From positions 1-38,851 of the forward strand of contig CACMDZ010000006.1 in assembly GCA_902612575.1 (NCBI GenBank): 38,851 nt of DNA, written 5' to 3'. The notes below the pieces were generated by a model that was not told the DNA's origin, ran no database searches, and was given only the letters and a program-made list of their open reading frames with translations. Every line of letters starts with the position of its first letter. Within the stretch, counting starts at the first letter, position 1. The DNA comes from an uncultured Pelagibacteraceae bacterium (GTDB taxonomy: Bacteria; Pseudomonadota; Alphaproteobacteria; Pelagibacterales; Pelagibacteraceae). The position numbers and the translations under genes are program-made. Positions 5,970 to 14,112 of the stretch are shown in pieces.

Positions 5970-7364
5970 ATGAAGAAAGAAAATAAATTAATACCTGGGT
6001 TACCTTCAGGGTTTGAAGATCGTTGGGATAAAAAACTCCTTCTCAAAAAAAAGCTTTTATCAGCAATTGAGAAGGTTTTTATTAAGTTTGGTGCTGAGCC
6101 ATTAGAAACCCCATCGTTTGAGATCAGTGAAAATATTGGATCATTTTTGGCAGAGGATGAGACTAACCCTATGTCTGATGTATTTTCTTTTAAAGATGGA
6201 GATAAAAATATTACTCTTAGATACGATTTATCAAGCCCCTTAGCAAGATTTGTTGCTCAAAATAATCAAGAGTTACCATCAATTTATAAAAGGTATGCCA
6301 TCCAAAATGTTTTCCGTAACGAAAAGGCAGGTAATGGAAGATATAGAGAATTTTTACAAGCAGATTTTGATATTGTGGGAAATGTTAATTCATCACAGGC
6401 TAATGCAGAGCTTTGCAACTTAATTTCAGCAGCATTAATTGAATGCGGATTAAAGAAAGATCAATTTACAATAAATGTAAGTAATAGAAAAATAGTTCAG
6501 GGATTGTTAGATGATTTGAAAATATCTAATAAAAAGCAATTAAAAGTTATTAGAGCAATTGATAAACTTGATAAACCTGGTTTTGGGTTAAAAGGTGTAG
6601 AAGATCTCTTAAGAAAAGAAAGAAAAGATACTAGTGGAGCTATCACAAAAGGTGCAGATTTAAATGATGAGCAGGTTGACCAAATATTAAAATATCTAAA
6701 AATAAAGGATTTAAAAGAGCTGAAACAAAGCTTAAAAAATCCATTGTCACAAGAAGGAATAAACGAGTTGGAAGAATTTTTTGTGGTTCTTGGGTATGGA
6801 TCAAGTTTAGATCAAGTAAAAACTAATTTCACAATTGTGAGAGGTTTAGCTTATTATTCTGATTTTATTGTAGAAACAAATCTAAATTTTAAAGTTAAAA
6901 ATAATAAAGGCAAAGAAGTAGATATCGGTAGCATTTGCTCAGGAGGAGCTTACGCAAAGCTCATATCTAGATTTAAAGGCGTAGATATTCCTGGGACAGG
7001 CATTAGTTTTGGCGTAGATAGACTTTTATTTGCATTAATGCAATTAGATCAAATTCAATTAAATGAACAAAAACCAGTTTTGGTATGTGTAATGGACCAA
7101 AAATATTTAAAAAATTACTACGAAATTTTAGATCTATTAAGACAAAACAATATTAATGCTGAAATATTTTTAGATTCTAAAAAAAATCTCGGTAAACAGC
7201 TTACTTTCGCAAATAAACGCCAATTGCCAGTTGCCATTATCTGTGGAGAAAATGAGTTTAAAGATAATACGGTGACAATTAAAAATTTAAAAGGTGTTAA
7301 GGGAGAGAATAATAAAACTTTTTCAAAGAAAGATTTAATTAATGAAGTCAAAAAACTTATCTGA
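5970..7364 (+). CDS. hisS: histidyl-tRNA synthetase (eukaryote-like alphaproteobacterial class)
   Basis: It charges tRNA-His. The 464-residue class II synthetase shows ITLRYDLSSPLARFV (about 75-89), motif 2 VFRNEKAGNGRYREFLQADF (about 113-132; GRYREF-x-Q-x-D-F-D is the eukaryote-like form), the histidine-binding arginine in VRGLAYY, motif 3 GTGISFGVDRLLFAL and a C-terminal anticodon-binding domain from about residue 370. The usual RGLDYY is RGLAYY and the usual GGRYDGL is GGAYAKL, so some conserved histidine-site residues are replaced. ATG 5970 lies 4 nt after tRNA-His; the only SD-like sequence, AGGG, is inside the tRNA acceptor stem (5957-5960). The 3' end overlaps hisZ by 23 nt. Confidence 0.92.
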   Translation: MKKENKLIPGLPSGFEDRWDKKLLLKKKLLSAIEKVFIKFGAEPLETPSFEISENIGSFLAEDETNPMSDVFSFKDGDKNITLRYDLSSPLARFVAQNNQELPSIYKRYAIQNVFRNEKAGNGRYREFLQADFDIVGNVNSSQANAELCNLISAALIECGLKKDQFTINVSNRKIVQGLLDDLKISNKKQLKVIRAIDKLDKPGFGLKGVEDLLRKERKDTSGAITKGADLNDEQVDQILKYLKIKDLKELKQSLKNPLSQEGINELEEFFVVLGYGSSLDQVKTNFTIVRGLAYYSDFIVETNLNFKVKNNKGKEVDIGSICSGGAYAKLISRFKGVDIPGTGISFGVDRLLFALMQLDQIQLNEQKPVLVCVMDQKYLKNYYEILDLLRQNNINAEIFLDSKKNLGKQLTFANKRQLPVAIICGENEFKDNTVTIKNLKGVKGENNKTFSKKDLINEVKKLI

Positions 7365-8391
7365 GAATATTCTTAAATCTTTAAAATCAAGTGGATTTGA
7401 TTACATCGATTTAGATACAGTCATACCTACCAATTTAATTCTTGAGAGATCTGGTGAGTCATTTAGAAGTTTAATTTTTTCATTTGTTGACCAGAATGGA
7501 AAAGAAATTTGTTTAAGACCAGACTTAACTGTTGCGTCTTGTATTAAGTATCTTAATCAAAAAAATAAGAAATCTTCAAAAGTTTTTTACAGTGGACAAG
7601 CATTTAGAAAAGTTCAGAAAAAAACCGACAAAATTGTTAGAGATCAAATAGGTTTTGAGATTTTAGGATCAAAAGATGAGAAAAGAGATGATAAAAAAAT
7701 CATAAATACAAGTATTAAAGTTATAAATAAATTTAGATACAAAACTGGAAGTATTACAGTTGGGAATGTTGAAATTTTTCACTTATTAATAAATAAATTA
7801 GATATCCCAAAAAGATGGAGACTTCGATTACAAAGACATTTTTGGAGAGAAAATTATTTTAACGAATTGTTGAAACGTTTAGAGACAAACTCAGATGTAG
7901 ATGAAACAGTAGTTGAATTGGATAAAAAAAGATATTTGAAAATGTTTAAACAAAATCAAGATAGAAATATTGCGGGTCGTACTTTAAACGAAATTTTATT
8001 AAGGTTTGATAATAAAATTAAAGATCCTAGAAGGCAAATAAAAGGCCAAAATGTTGTAAAAATTATTAGAGATTATTTAAAAATTAGTTGCCCTATGAGC
8101 AAAGCAGCAGCTACTCTAAATACTTTTTTTAAACAAAATAAAATTAATCTTAGTGTTGGAAAGAATTATTTTCCAATAACAAAAAATAAAGTTTCAAAGT
8201 TAAATGTAAATTTTTCATCTTCATTCGGCAGACATTTGGAATATTACACAGGTATGGTTTTTAAAATTCAAACAAAGGTAAAATCAAGAAAAATTGAGGT
8301 AAATGGTGGCCGTTATGACAATCTTATTAGTGATTTAGGTTCTAAAACTAAGGTTCCAGCTGTTGGAGGTGCAATAAATTTAAATGATTAA
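7342..8391 (+). CDS. hisZ: ATP phosphoribosyltransferase regulatory subunit
   Basis: HisZ is a catalytically inactive HisRS paralogue that binds short-form HisG and confers histidine feedback control on the first step of histidine synthesis. The 349-residue protein has class II synthetase-like segments: EICLRPDLTVASCIKYL (about 50-66), VFYSGQAFRKVQ, and near the end FGRHLEYYTGMVFKIQ followed by NGGRYDNLISDLG. It lacks the C-terminal anticodon-binding domain of HisS, as expected. It keeps the R-Y-D histidine-binding motif that the adjacent HisS has lost. It overlaps hisS by 23 nt and hisG by 8 nt, so the three are surely one transcript. Confidence 0.88.
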   Translation: MKSKNLSENILKSLKSSGFDYIDLDTVIPTNLILERSGESFRSLIFSFVDQNGKEICLRPDLTVASCIKYLNQKNKKSSKVFYSGQAFRKVQKKTDKIVRDQIGFEILGSKDEKRDDKKIINTSIKVINKFRYKTGSITVGNVEIFHLLINKLDIPKRWRLRLQRHFWRENYFNELLKRLETNSDVDETVVELDKKRYLKMFKQNQDRNIAGRTLNEILLRFDNKIKDPRRQIKGQNVVKIIRDYLKISCPMSKAAATLNTFFKQNKINLSVGKNYFPITKNKVSKLNVNFSSSFGRHLEYYTGMVFKIQTKVKSRKIEVNGGRYDNLISDLGSKTKVPAVGGAINLND

Positions 8392-9061
8392 AATTGGTAT
8401 TCCTAGCAAAGGTAGACTTAGAAAAGACACTTTAAGTATCTTTAAAAATAAAAATCTTAAAATTTTATCAGAAAGAGGAGAAAGAGATCTTTTTGGATAT
8501 ATAAAAGGAAATAAAAAAATAAAAATAGTATATCTCCATGCAAGAGAAATTATTGAAAGATTAGGAGATGGATCATTAGATATAGGTTTTTCAGGTTATG
8601 ACCTGTTAAAAGAGTCTGAATTAAATATTCAAAATAAAGTTATTATTAATAAAAAACTCGATTATGGAAATGCAACTCTAGTTGTAGCTGTTCCTGACGA
8701 GTGGATAGATGTCCAAACACTTGCTGATTTAGAAGAAATATCTTTTGATTTTAAAGATAATAAGAAAAGTAGATTAAGAGTTGCAACAAAATATCCAAAT
8801 TTGACCAAAGAATTTTTATTTTCAAAAGGAGTGACTCAATTTAAATTAGTACCTTCCCTTGGAGCAACTGAGGTATATCCATTTACTGGTTCATCTGAGA
8901 TTTTAACCGATATAACCAGTACAGGAGAGACTTTAAAAGCTAACAATTTAAGAATTTTAAAGGATGGAATTATTCTTAAAAGTACAGCAATCTTAATGTC
9001 GAATAAAAAATCAAGTAACCAAATTGTTTTAAAGAAAATTTTAAATTTACTTAGTTCTTAG
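8384..9061 (+). CDS. hisG: ATP phosphoribosyltransferase, short form
   Basis: It condenses ATP and PRPP, the committed step of histidine synthesis. The 225-residue length is that of the short form, which lacks the C-terminal regulatory domain and needs HisZ. Motifs are IGIPSKGRLRKDTL (about 3-16), LGDGSLDIGFSGYDLL (family 'D-x-G-I-x-G-x-D' region), RVATKYPNLTKEF (about 132-144), LGATEVYPFTGSSEILTDIT (about 164-183, the PRPP-binding loop region) and ILKDGIILKSTAIL. It overlaps hisZ by 8 nt. The paired presence of hisZ and short hisG confirms both calls. Confidence 0.95.
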   Translation: MIKIGIPSKGRLRKDTLSIFKNKNLKILSERGERDLFGYIKGNKKIKIVYLHAREIIERLGDGSLDIGFSGYDLLKESELNIQNKVIINKKLDYGNATLVVAVPDEWIDVQTLADLEEISFDFKDNKKSRLRVATKYPNLTKEFLFSKGVTQFKLVPSLGATEVYPFTGSSEILTDITSTGETLKANNLRILKDGIILKSTAILMSNKKSSNQIVLKKILNLLSS

Positions 9062-9090
9062 CTTTTCTAATTGAATTTTAAAATTTCACG

Positions 9091-9096
9091 TATATC
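9091..9096 (+). promoter_or_regulatory. -10-like element before rmuC
   Basis: TATATC ends 9 nt before the rmuC ATG. TTGAAT at 9071-9076 would be the -35, but the spacer is only 14 nt, shorter than normal. The same -10 hexamer precedes trxA and rnd in this window. Confidence 0.25.
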
Positions 9097-9105
9097 CTGC
9101 GAATC

Positions 9106-10206
9106 ATGAATACTATAATTCTTGTTTTACTTTCACTCTCACTTATTAGTTCAGTATTAATTATATATTTGAATTTTAAATCAAAGAATGAATCTCATAA
9201 TGAGAAGGAAAATCAAGAGATTCAAAGGCTAAATCAAGAAATTATTAATTTAAAAGATTCTTTAAATTCAACAATAAATAGCACTATGAACTCAATGGCT
9301 ACTTCTTTTAATAATCTTTCATCAGGTGTAACAAAAGATATGACGAATGCTTTAACTCAAGTAGATCAAAAAGTAGCTTCCTTTAATGCCCAAGTTGAAA
9401 ATTTGAATGAAAGCCAGAAGGGCATTAATCAAATATTGGCAGGTGTTAAAAAGTATGGAACCTTAGCTGAGTTTAGTTTGGGCTCCCTGATTAAGGATTT
9501 GTTGCCAGCATCTCAATATTCATCAAATGTAAAAATGAAAGAAGATACGGGTGAAAATGTTGAATTTGCAATTAAACTTCAAGATGGGATTTTGGTTCCA
9601 GTTGATAGCCACTTTCCAGTTGAAAGATTTAAGGCCATCCAAGATGCTCATCAGGAAGATGACAAAAAAGCTATGGCTGATGCAAGAACTAAACTTGCTA
9701 GAGCATTTAAAGAAAAGGCTAAAAGCGTGAACGAAAAATATATCGTCCCACCAAAAACGACAGATTTTGCGATTGTTTATGCACCAACTGAAAGTTTATT
9801 TTTAGAATTAGCTAATTATCAAGATCCATCTACAAAAGAATTATTAACTCAAGAATTAATGAAGAAATATAAAGTAACTATCATGGGCCCTAACAATTTA
9901 TCTGGTTACTTACAATCACTTCATATGGGATTTCAGAGCTTACGAATTAAAAAGCATGCATCTGAAATATATGATCATTTGAAAAAAATAAGCGCCAGAT
10001 TTAATATGCATTTTAATAATGTTTTAGTTTTAAGAAAGAAATTAGAAGAAGCAATGTCGGTAGTTGATAGTTTTGGTAAAGATGCAAGAGCAATAAACAG
10101 AAGTATTGACTCAATAAAAAATCCTAATGATGACGATGATCCAGATCCAAGTTCTCCATCTCCAATTTCTGGTTATGGTCAGGATGAAAAACGAAAAGTT
10201 TCTTAA
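9106..10206 (+). CDS. rmuC: DNA recombination protein RmuC homologue
   Basis: RmuC-family proteins limit recombination at inverted repeats and are predicted to be nuclease-like. The 366-residue product has an N-terminal membrane helix (about 4-23), a coiled-coil region of about 100 residues rich in Asn/Gln/Glu, then the conserved core: LGSLIKDLLPASQY (about 126-139), ILVPVDSHFPVERF (about 165-178; D-x-K/H-x-P region), YIVPPKTTDFAIVYAPTESL (about 208-227), LMKKYKVTIMGPNNLSGYL and a late coiled segment. It ends in an acidic Asp/Pro/Ser-rich tail. It is followed 11 nt later by another nuclease gene. Confidence 0.88.
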   Translation: MNTIILVLLSLSLISSVLIIYLNFKSKNESHNEKENQEIQRLNQEIINLKDSLNSTINSTMNSMATSFNNLSSGVTKDMTNALTQVDQKVASFNAQVENLNESQKGINQILAGVKKYGTLAEFSLGSLIKDLLPASQYSSNVKMKEDTGENVEFAIKLQDGILVPVDSHFPVERFKAIQDAHQEDDKKAMADARTKLARAFKEKAKSVNEKYIVPPKTTDFAIVYAPTESLFLELANYQDPSTKELLTQELMKKYKVTIMGPNNLSGYLQSLHMGFQSLRIKKHASEIYDHLKKISARFNMHFNNVLVLRKKLEEAMSVVDSFGKDARAINRSIDSIKNPNDDDDPDPSSPSPISGYGQDEKRKVS

Positions 10207-10217
10207 AGCCTAAATGA

Positions 10218-10904
10218 ATGAAATGGAGTAATAAATTTATTTATCCAAAATCTACAAGGTCAATTGAGGATGGATATAGAAAATACTCCTTAGGTGAGGA
10301 AAAACTACCAAGTGTTACTACAATCTTAAGTGCTACTAAATCCGAAGAGGAAAAAGCAGCCATCAAAAATTGGCAAGAAAGGGTAGGTTTTAAGGAAGCA
10401 AATAGAATTAAAACTGAAGCATCTTCAAGAGGAACGTCAATGCACTCTTATATTGAAGATTACTTAAGAGGTAGGATTAATGAAAGCTTTTTTGAAAGTA
10501 ATGAACAATACAAAAATATGGCCAAAGAAATAATTGAAAAAGGTGTAAATAATAAATTAGATGAAATTTATGGAATGGAAGAAACTATTTATTATCCAGA
10601 GCAATATGCTGGAACTGCAGATTTAATTGGAATTTATCAGGGAAAAGATGTCATAATAGATTTTAAGCAGAGCAATAAACCTAAAAAAACAGATTATATT
10701 CAAGATTATTTCTTGCAACTTGGAGCATATACTTTGGCTCATGATGTCGTACATGGAACAAAAATGAAAGCAGGGATAATCTTACTCTGTACAAAAGATA
10801 TTCTATTTCAAGAATTTAAAATTGAAGGTGCAGAATTAGAGATGTATCAAAATTTATTCATGGGAAGAGTTAAAAAATTTTACGAGATGAATAATATAGC
10901 TTGA
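10218..10904 (+). CDS. PD-(D/E)XK family exonuclease
   Basis: This 228-residue putative DNA exonuclease is of the PD-(D/E)XK superfamily (RecB/Cas4/MGME1-like and phage-exonuclease-like). What supports this: SRGTSMHSYIEDYLRG (about 73-88, the N-terminal helix with the conserved G-x-x-x-H), YAGTADLIGIY (about 133-143, the first acidic metal ligand), VIIDFKQSNK (about 148-157, the D-x-K of the core) and DYFLQLGAYTLAH (about 166-178, the Q-x-x-x-Y helix). It begins 11 nt after rmuC, and sbcB-like exonuclease I follows. Similar enzymes occur in phages of marine bacteria, so the gene could be of phage origin, but its composition matches its neighbours. The substrate is unknown. Confidence 0.75.
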   Translation: MKWSNKFIYPKSTRSIEDGYRKYSLGEEKLPSVTTILSATKSEEEKAAIKNWQERVGFKEANRIKTEASSRGTSMHSYIEDYLRGRINESFFESNEQYKNMAKEIIEKGVNNKLDEIYGMEETIYYPEQYAGTADLIGIYQGKDVIIDFKQSNKPKKTDYIQDYFLQLGAYTLAHDVVHGTKMKAGIILLCTKDILFQEFKIEGAELEMYQNLFMGRVKKFYEMNNIA

Positions 10905-11028
10905 CTTTAACCAACTAATACATAGAAAAGAAGAAACTAACTAGAAGCTACTTGTTTAGATGCAAAGGTTTGGTCTTAAAAAACTTTCCAAAAACCCATC
11001 AAAACAAAGCTAATTTGAGGTTAACAAT

Positions 11029-12462
11029 ATGAATTTAGCAATTTGGGATATAGAGTCATCGAGTGCTAGCACTGACTTTGGTAGCATTATAGAAATTGGG
11101 GGAATATTATTTGACGAGAACTTTAAAGAAAAAGATAGATTTAATCTTCGATGCAGACTTCATGAAACTGAGATTTTTCAAGCTGCAGCTTTAATAGTTA
11201 ACAAGACATCAATTAAACAACTTACTCAAACAAATCTAAGTCATTATCAAATGCTTGGGCAGGTTGAAAAAATTTTTAAGAAATGGAGCCCTGCTATTTT
11301 CTTAGGATGGAGTTCACTAAATTTTGATGAGGAGATGATAAGAAAAGAATTTTTTAAAAGTATTAGGTATCCTTATTTGACAAATTCTGCACCAAATACA
11401 AGACATGATGGAATAAATATTGCAAGAGCTGCATATGCGGTAGATCCAACAGTTTTAGAGACTGAAATTAATGAAAAAAATAACCCAGTTTTTAAATTAG
11501 CATCACTGGCTCAGATGCAAGGAATAGATGCAAGTGATGCACACTCTGCACTTGCTGATGCAGAACTTACTGCAAAAGTGTTGAAAATTGTAAAAGAAAA
11601 ACAGGAACACACTTGGGAATCTTTTTTAAGTACTTCAAATAAATCTAATACTGAAACCATTATGAAAAAAGGAGAAATTGTAACTTTAAATGAGTATTAT
11701 TATGGAAAGTCCAGGCTTCATTTAGTCGTACCGTTACATCCAAAACATTGTATGCATCCTATTTATCAAGGATGGTATTACACAATAGATCTTAGAACAG
11801 AAATTCAACCATTGATTAATAAATCTATAAATGAATTAAAAACTGAGATGAAAAAAACACCCAAGTTTTTAAGAACAGTTAGATCAAACAAAGCACCAAT
11901 AATTATTGATGCAAAATATGGCTTGAATGTTGAACCATATAATAAATTAGATAAAAACGTTATTAAAAAAAGAGCTGAATTTGTTCAAAACAATGAACAG
12001 TTTTCACAAAATATTTTAACTGCCCTTCGTGAGGTTGCAGAAGAAAAAGAGCAATCAAAATCTCAAGAGGATATATATGCAGAGGAAAGTATTTATACAA
12101 AATTTACATCGAACAAGGATACCGCTCTGTTTCCAAGTTGGCATGAGGCTCCATGGAAAGAAAAATTAAATTTATTAGATAAGTTTGACGATGATAGATT
12201 GGTTAGTTTCGGTAAAAAAATCATCTTTCAAGAAGCTCCGGAGATACTTCCAGACTCTATGTATAAATCCATAAGGAGAGATATAGCAAAAAGAATACTG
12301 AGTGAAAAAAAAGAAAAATGGTGGACTATTCCAACTTTATATAATGAAATTGATACCTTAAGAGAAAAATATACTAATGAAAACGACAATGAAAAATTAA
12401 CCCTTTTGGATGAGTTTAATAATTATGCAATGTCAATTCAAAAAAAGTATGAAAATGTTTAA
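11029..12462 (+). CDS. sbcB: exonuclease I (DEDDh 3'-5' exonuclease, SbcB type)
   Basis: This enzyme degrades single-stranded DNA 3' to 5' in recombination and mismatch repair. The 477-residue product carries the DEDDh exonuclease domain first: LAIWDIESSSA (Asp7, Glu9), LGWSSLNFDEEMIRKEFF (about 98-115), and DASDAHSALADAELTAKVL (His and Asp near 171-176). Spacing and the F-D-E-E-x-x-R-x-x-F motif match E. coli ExoI. An SH3-like and a helical C-terminal region follow, and total length is as in ExoI (475 aa). A GAGG Shine-Dalgarno (11017-11020) precedes ATG 11029. The 124-nt gap before it holds a 17-codon ORF at 10960-11013 that I do not consider real. Confidence 0.85.
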   Translation: MNLAIWDIESSSASTDFGSIIEIGGILFDENFKEKDRFNLRCRLHETEIFQAAALIVNKTSIKQLTQTNLSHYQMLGQVEKIFKKWSPAIFLGWSSLNFDEEMIRKEFFKSIRYPYLTNSAPNTRHDGINIARAAYAVDPTVLETEINEKNNPVFKLASLAQMQGIDASDAHSALADAELTAKVLKIVKEKQEHTWESFLSTSNKSNTETIMKKGEIVTLNEYYYGKSRLHLVVPLHPKHCMHPIYQGWYYTIDLRTEIQPLINKSINELKTEMKKTPKFLRTVRSNKAPIIIDAKYGLNVEPYNKLDKNVIKKRAEFVQNNEQFSQNILTALREVAEEKEQSKSQEDIYAEESIYTKFTSNKDTALFPSWHEAPWKEKLNLLDKFDDDRLVSFGKKIIFQEAPEILPDSMYKSIRRDIAKRILSEKKEKWWTIPTLYNEIDTLREKYTNENDNEKLTLLDEFNNYAMSIQKKYENV

Positions 12463-12495
12463 TGTATAAATCTAAATTAATCTCAATTTTACCTA

Positions 12496-12523
12496 TTGAA
12501 TATATACAAAATTAATCTATATC
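12496..12523 (+). promoter_or_regulatory. candidate promoter for trxA, leaderless transcript
   Basis: TTGAAT (12496-12501) and TATATC (12518-12523) are 16 nt apart. Only 6 nt (CTTCTC) separate the -10 from the trxA ATG, so transcription should start on or next to the A of the start codon. There is no Shine-Dalgarno. Confidence 0.5.
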
Positions 12524-12529
12524 CTTCTC

Positions 12530-12850
12530 ATGGCTACAATAAATGTAACTGATGAAAACTTTGACGAAAAAGTTTTAAAAAGTGATAAACCAGTTCTTGT
12601 AGATTTTTGGGCAGAATGGTGTGGACCTTGTAAAATGGTGGGACCCATTTTAGAGGAAATATCAAATGAAATGGCTGAGGAAGTTGTAGTTGCAAAACAC
12701 GATATAGATTCTCAACCTAACGTTCCAACTCGATATTCGATAAGAGGAATTCCTACTATGCTATTATTTTCAGGTGGAGAGTTAAAAGCTACTAAAGTTG
12801 GCGCTACACCTAAAAGCGATATAGTTTCTTTTATTAAGGAAAATATCTAA
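12530..12850 (+). CDS. trxA: thioredoxin
   Basis: This is the general protein disulfide reductase, recycled by thioredoxin reductase. The 106-residue protein has the canonical fold: VLVDFWAEWCGPCKMVGPIL with the active site WCGPC (about 29-33), a buried Asp (VDFWA), the cis-proline in RGIPTMLLF (about 73-81) and a final helix. It is convergent with folC, and the two stop codons overlap over 4 nt (12847-12850). The upstream promoter would give a leaderless mRNA. In Alphaproteobacteria trxA commonly lies beside folC and accD, as here. Confidence 0.97.
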   Translation: MATINVTDENFDEKVLKSDKPVLVDFWAEWCGPCKMVGPILEEISNEMAEEVVVAKHDIDSQPNVPTRYSIRGIPTMLLFSGGELKATKVGATPKSDIVSFIKENI

Positions 12851-14112
12851 TTTAATTTTAAAATTTCTCCTGCAAGATAAAGTGAGCCTATACAAACAAT
12901 TATTGTATTTTCGTTTTTTGATAACGATTTTATAGCACTTTCAATATTTTGTGATCTTTTAATATTTAAATTTAAATTATTTAACTTACTTTCCAAATCT
13001 TCTTTTGATATTGCGCCATCCTGATTAGGAATATCAATCAAAGTTATAGAATTAACTATATTTCTGAAAGATTTTATAAATTCTATATGTTCCTTATCTT
13101 TCATCATTCCAACTATTAGATTTACCTCTTGATTTTGGTTTTTTATCCAATTAGCAATAGATAAACTTGCGCTTATATTATGACCACCATCAACAATTAA
13201 TCTATTGTTGCCTGCAATCGTTTTTAAATTACCATTTTTAATTTCTTCCAATCTTCCTTTGAGTGAAATATTTTGAATACCATTAATTATTTCATTATCT
13301 TTTATATTAAATATTTTTCGTGATGCAGCAATCGTGGTGCTTATATTATAAAGTTGATGATTTCCAAGAATATTTGGTTCAGGTAACACCATTTCACCTA
13401 AATAATCTTGATATTGAATAAAACCATTTTCAGAATTTGTAATATTAAAATCTTTTCCAAAAAAATATTTATTAGAAGTATTTTTTTCTAATGACCTCTC
13501 AATCTTATATCTTATTTTATCGTTGACTTGTTTATTAACAAATATATTTGAATTTAAAAGTTTATTTGTTTTTTCATAAATTACTCCTTCAATTGATTTA
13601 TTTTCTAGCCATTGGAAGTGATCGTTATGAATGACACCAATCAGAGTCATTAAATTCTCCCTGAATACATTTGTACTGTCAAATTGATGAAATAGTCCTG
13701 CTTCTATGATATTAATATTGTCTTTGAAATTTTCAGCATATTTTATGAATGCGCAAGTTAAAATTTCAAATAATGTTGCGTTGTCGTCTCCTAAAATTCT
13801 TTCAGTATCTTCTAACAAATTGATTAAATTTTCCTCATCAATTTCCTTGTCATTAAATATATATCTTTCTGTATAAGAGAGAAGGTGTGGAGAGGTGTAA
13901 AGATTACATTTGTATCCGGCTTGGTTTAGAATTGACTTTAGACTATAGCACATACTTGCTTTGGCATTAGTACCTACAACAGTAACAATATTTTTTAATT
14001 TAGATTGAGGGTTACCAAGTTTTTTTAAAAGATTGAAAGTTCTCTCTAAAGATAAATCAAGTTTTTTCTTATGATGCTTCTCGAGTTTGGATATTATTTT
14101 CTGAAGTTTCAT
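12847..14112 (-). CDS. folC: folylpolyglutamate synthase / dihydrofolate synthase
   Basis: It adds glutamate to dihydropteroate and to folates. The 421-residue Mur-ligase-type protein has the N-terminal LDLSLERTFNLLKKLGNPQ (about 18-36), the ATP-binding loop VVGTNAKAS (about 45-53), YTSPHLLSYTERY (the FolC signature, about 73-85), NHQLYNISTTIAA (Mur-ligase region, about 249-261) and LIVDGGHNISASLSIANWI (about 305-323). The usual P-loop is GTNGKGS; here it is GTNAKAS, so one conserved glycine is alanine and the one after the lysine is also alanine. The start lies 44 nt inside accD, fixed by the conserved N-terminus. It is the last gene of the long minus-strand run. Confidence 0.92.
   Translation of the reverse strand: MKLQKIISKLEKHHKKKLDLSLERTFNLLKKLGNPQSKLKNIVTVVGTNAKASMCYSLKSILNQAGYKCNLYTSPHLLSYTERYIFNDKEIDEENLINLLEDTERILGDDNATLFEILTCAFIKYAENFKDNINIIEAGLFHQFDSTNVFRENLMTLIGVIHNDHFQWLENKSIEGVIYEKTNKLLNSNIFVNKQVNDKIRYKIERSLEKNTSNKYFFGKDFNITNSENGFIQYQDYLGEMVLPEPNILGNHQLYNISTTIAASRKIFNIKDNEIINGIQNISLKGRLEEIKNGNLKTIAGNNRLIVDGGHNISASLSIANWIKNQNQEVNLIVGMMKDKEHIEFIKSFRNIVNSITLIDIPNQDGAISKEDLESKLNNLNLNIKRSQNIESAIKSLSKNENTIIVCIGSLYLAGEILKLN

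Noticed and set aside
10960..11013. 17-codon ORF in the gap before the exonuclease I gene
   Set aside because: No ribosome binding site, no amino acid bias of interest, and the downstream gene has its own GAGG site.
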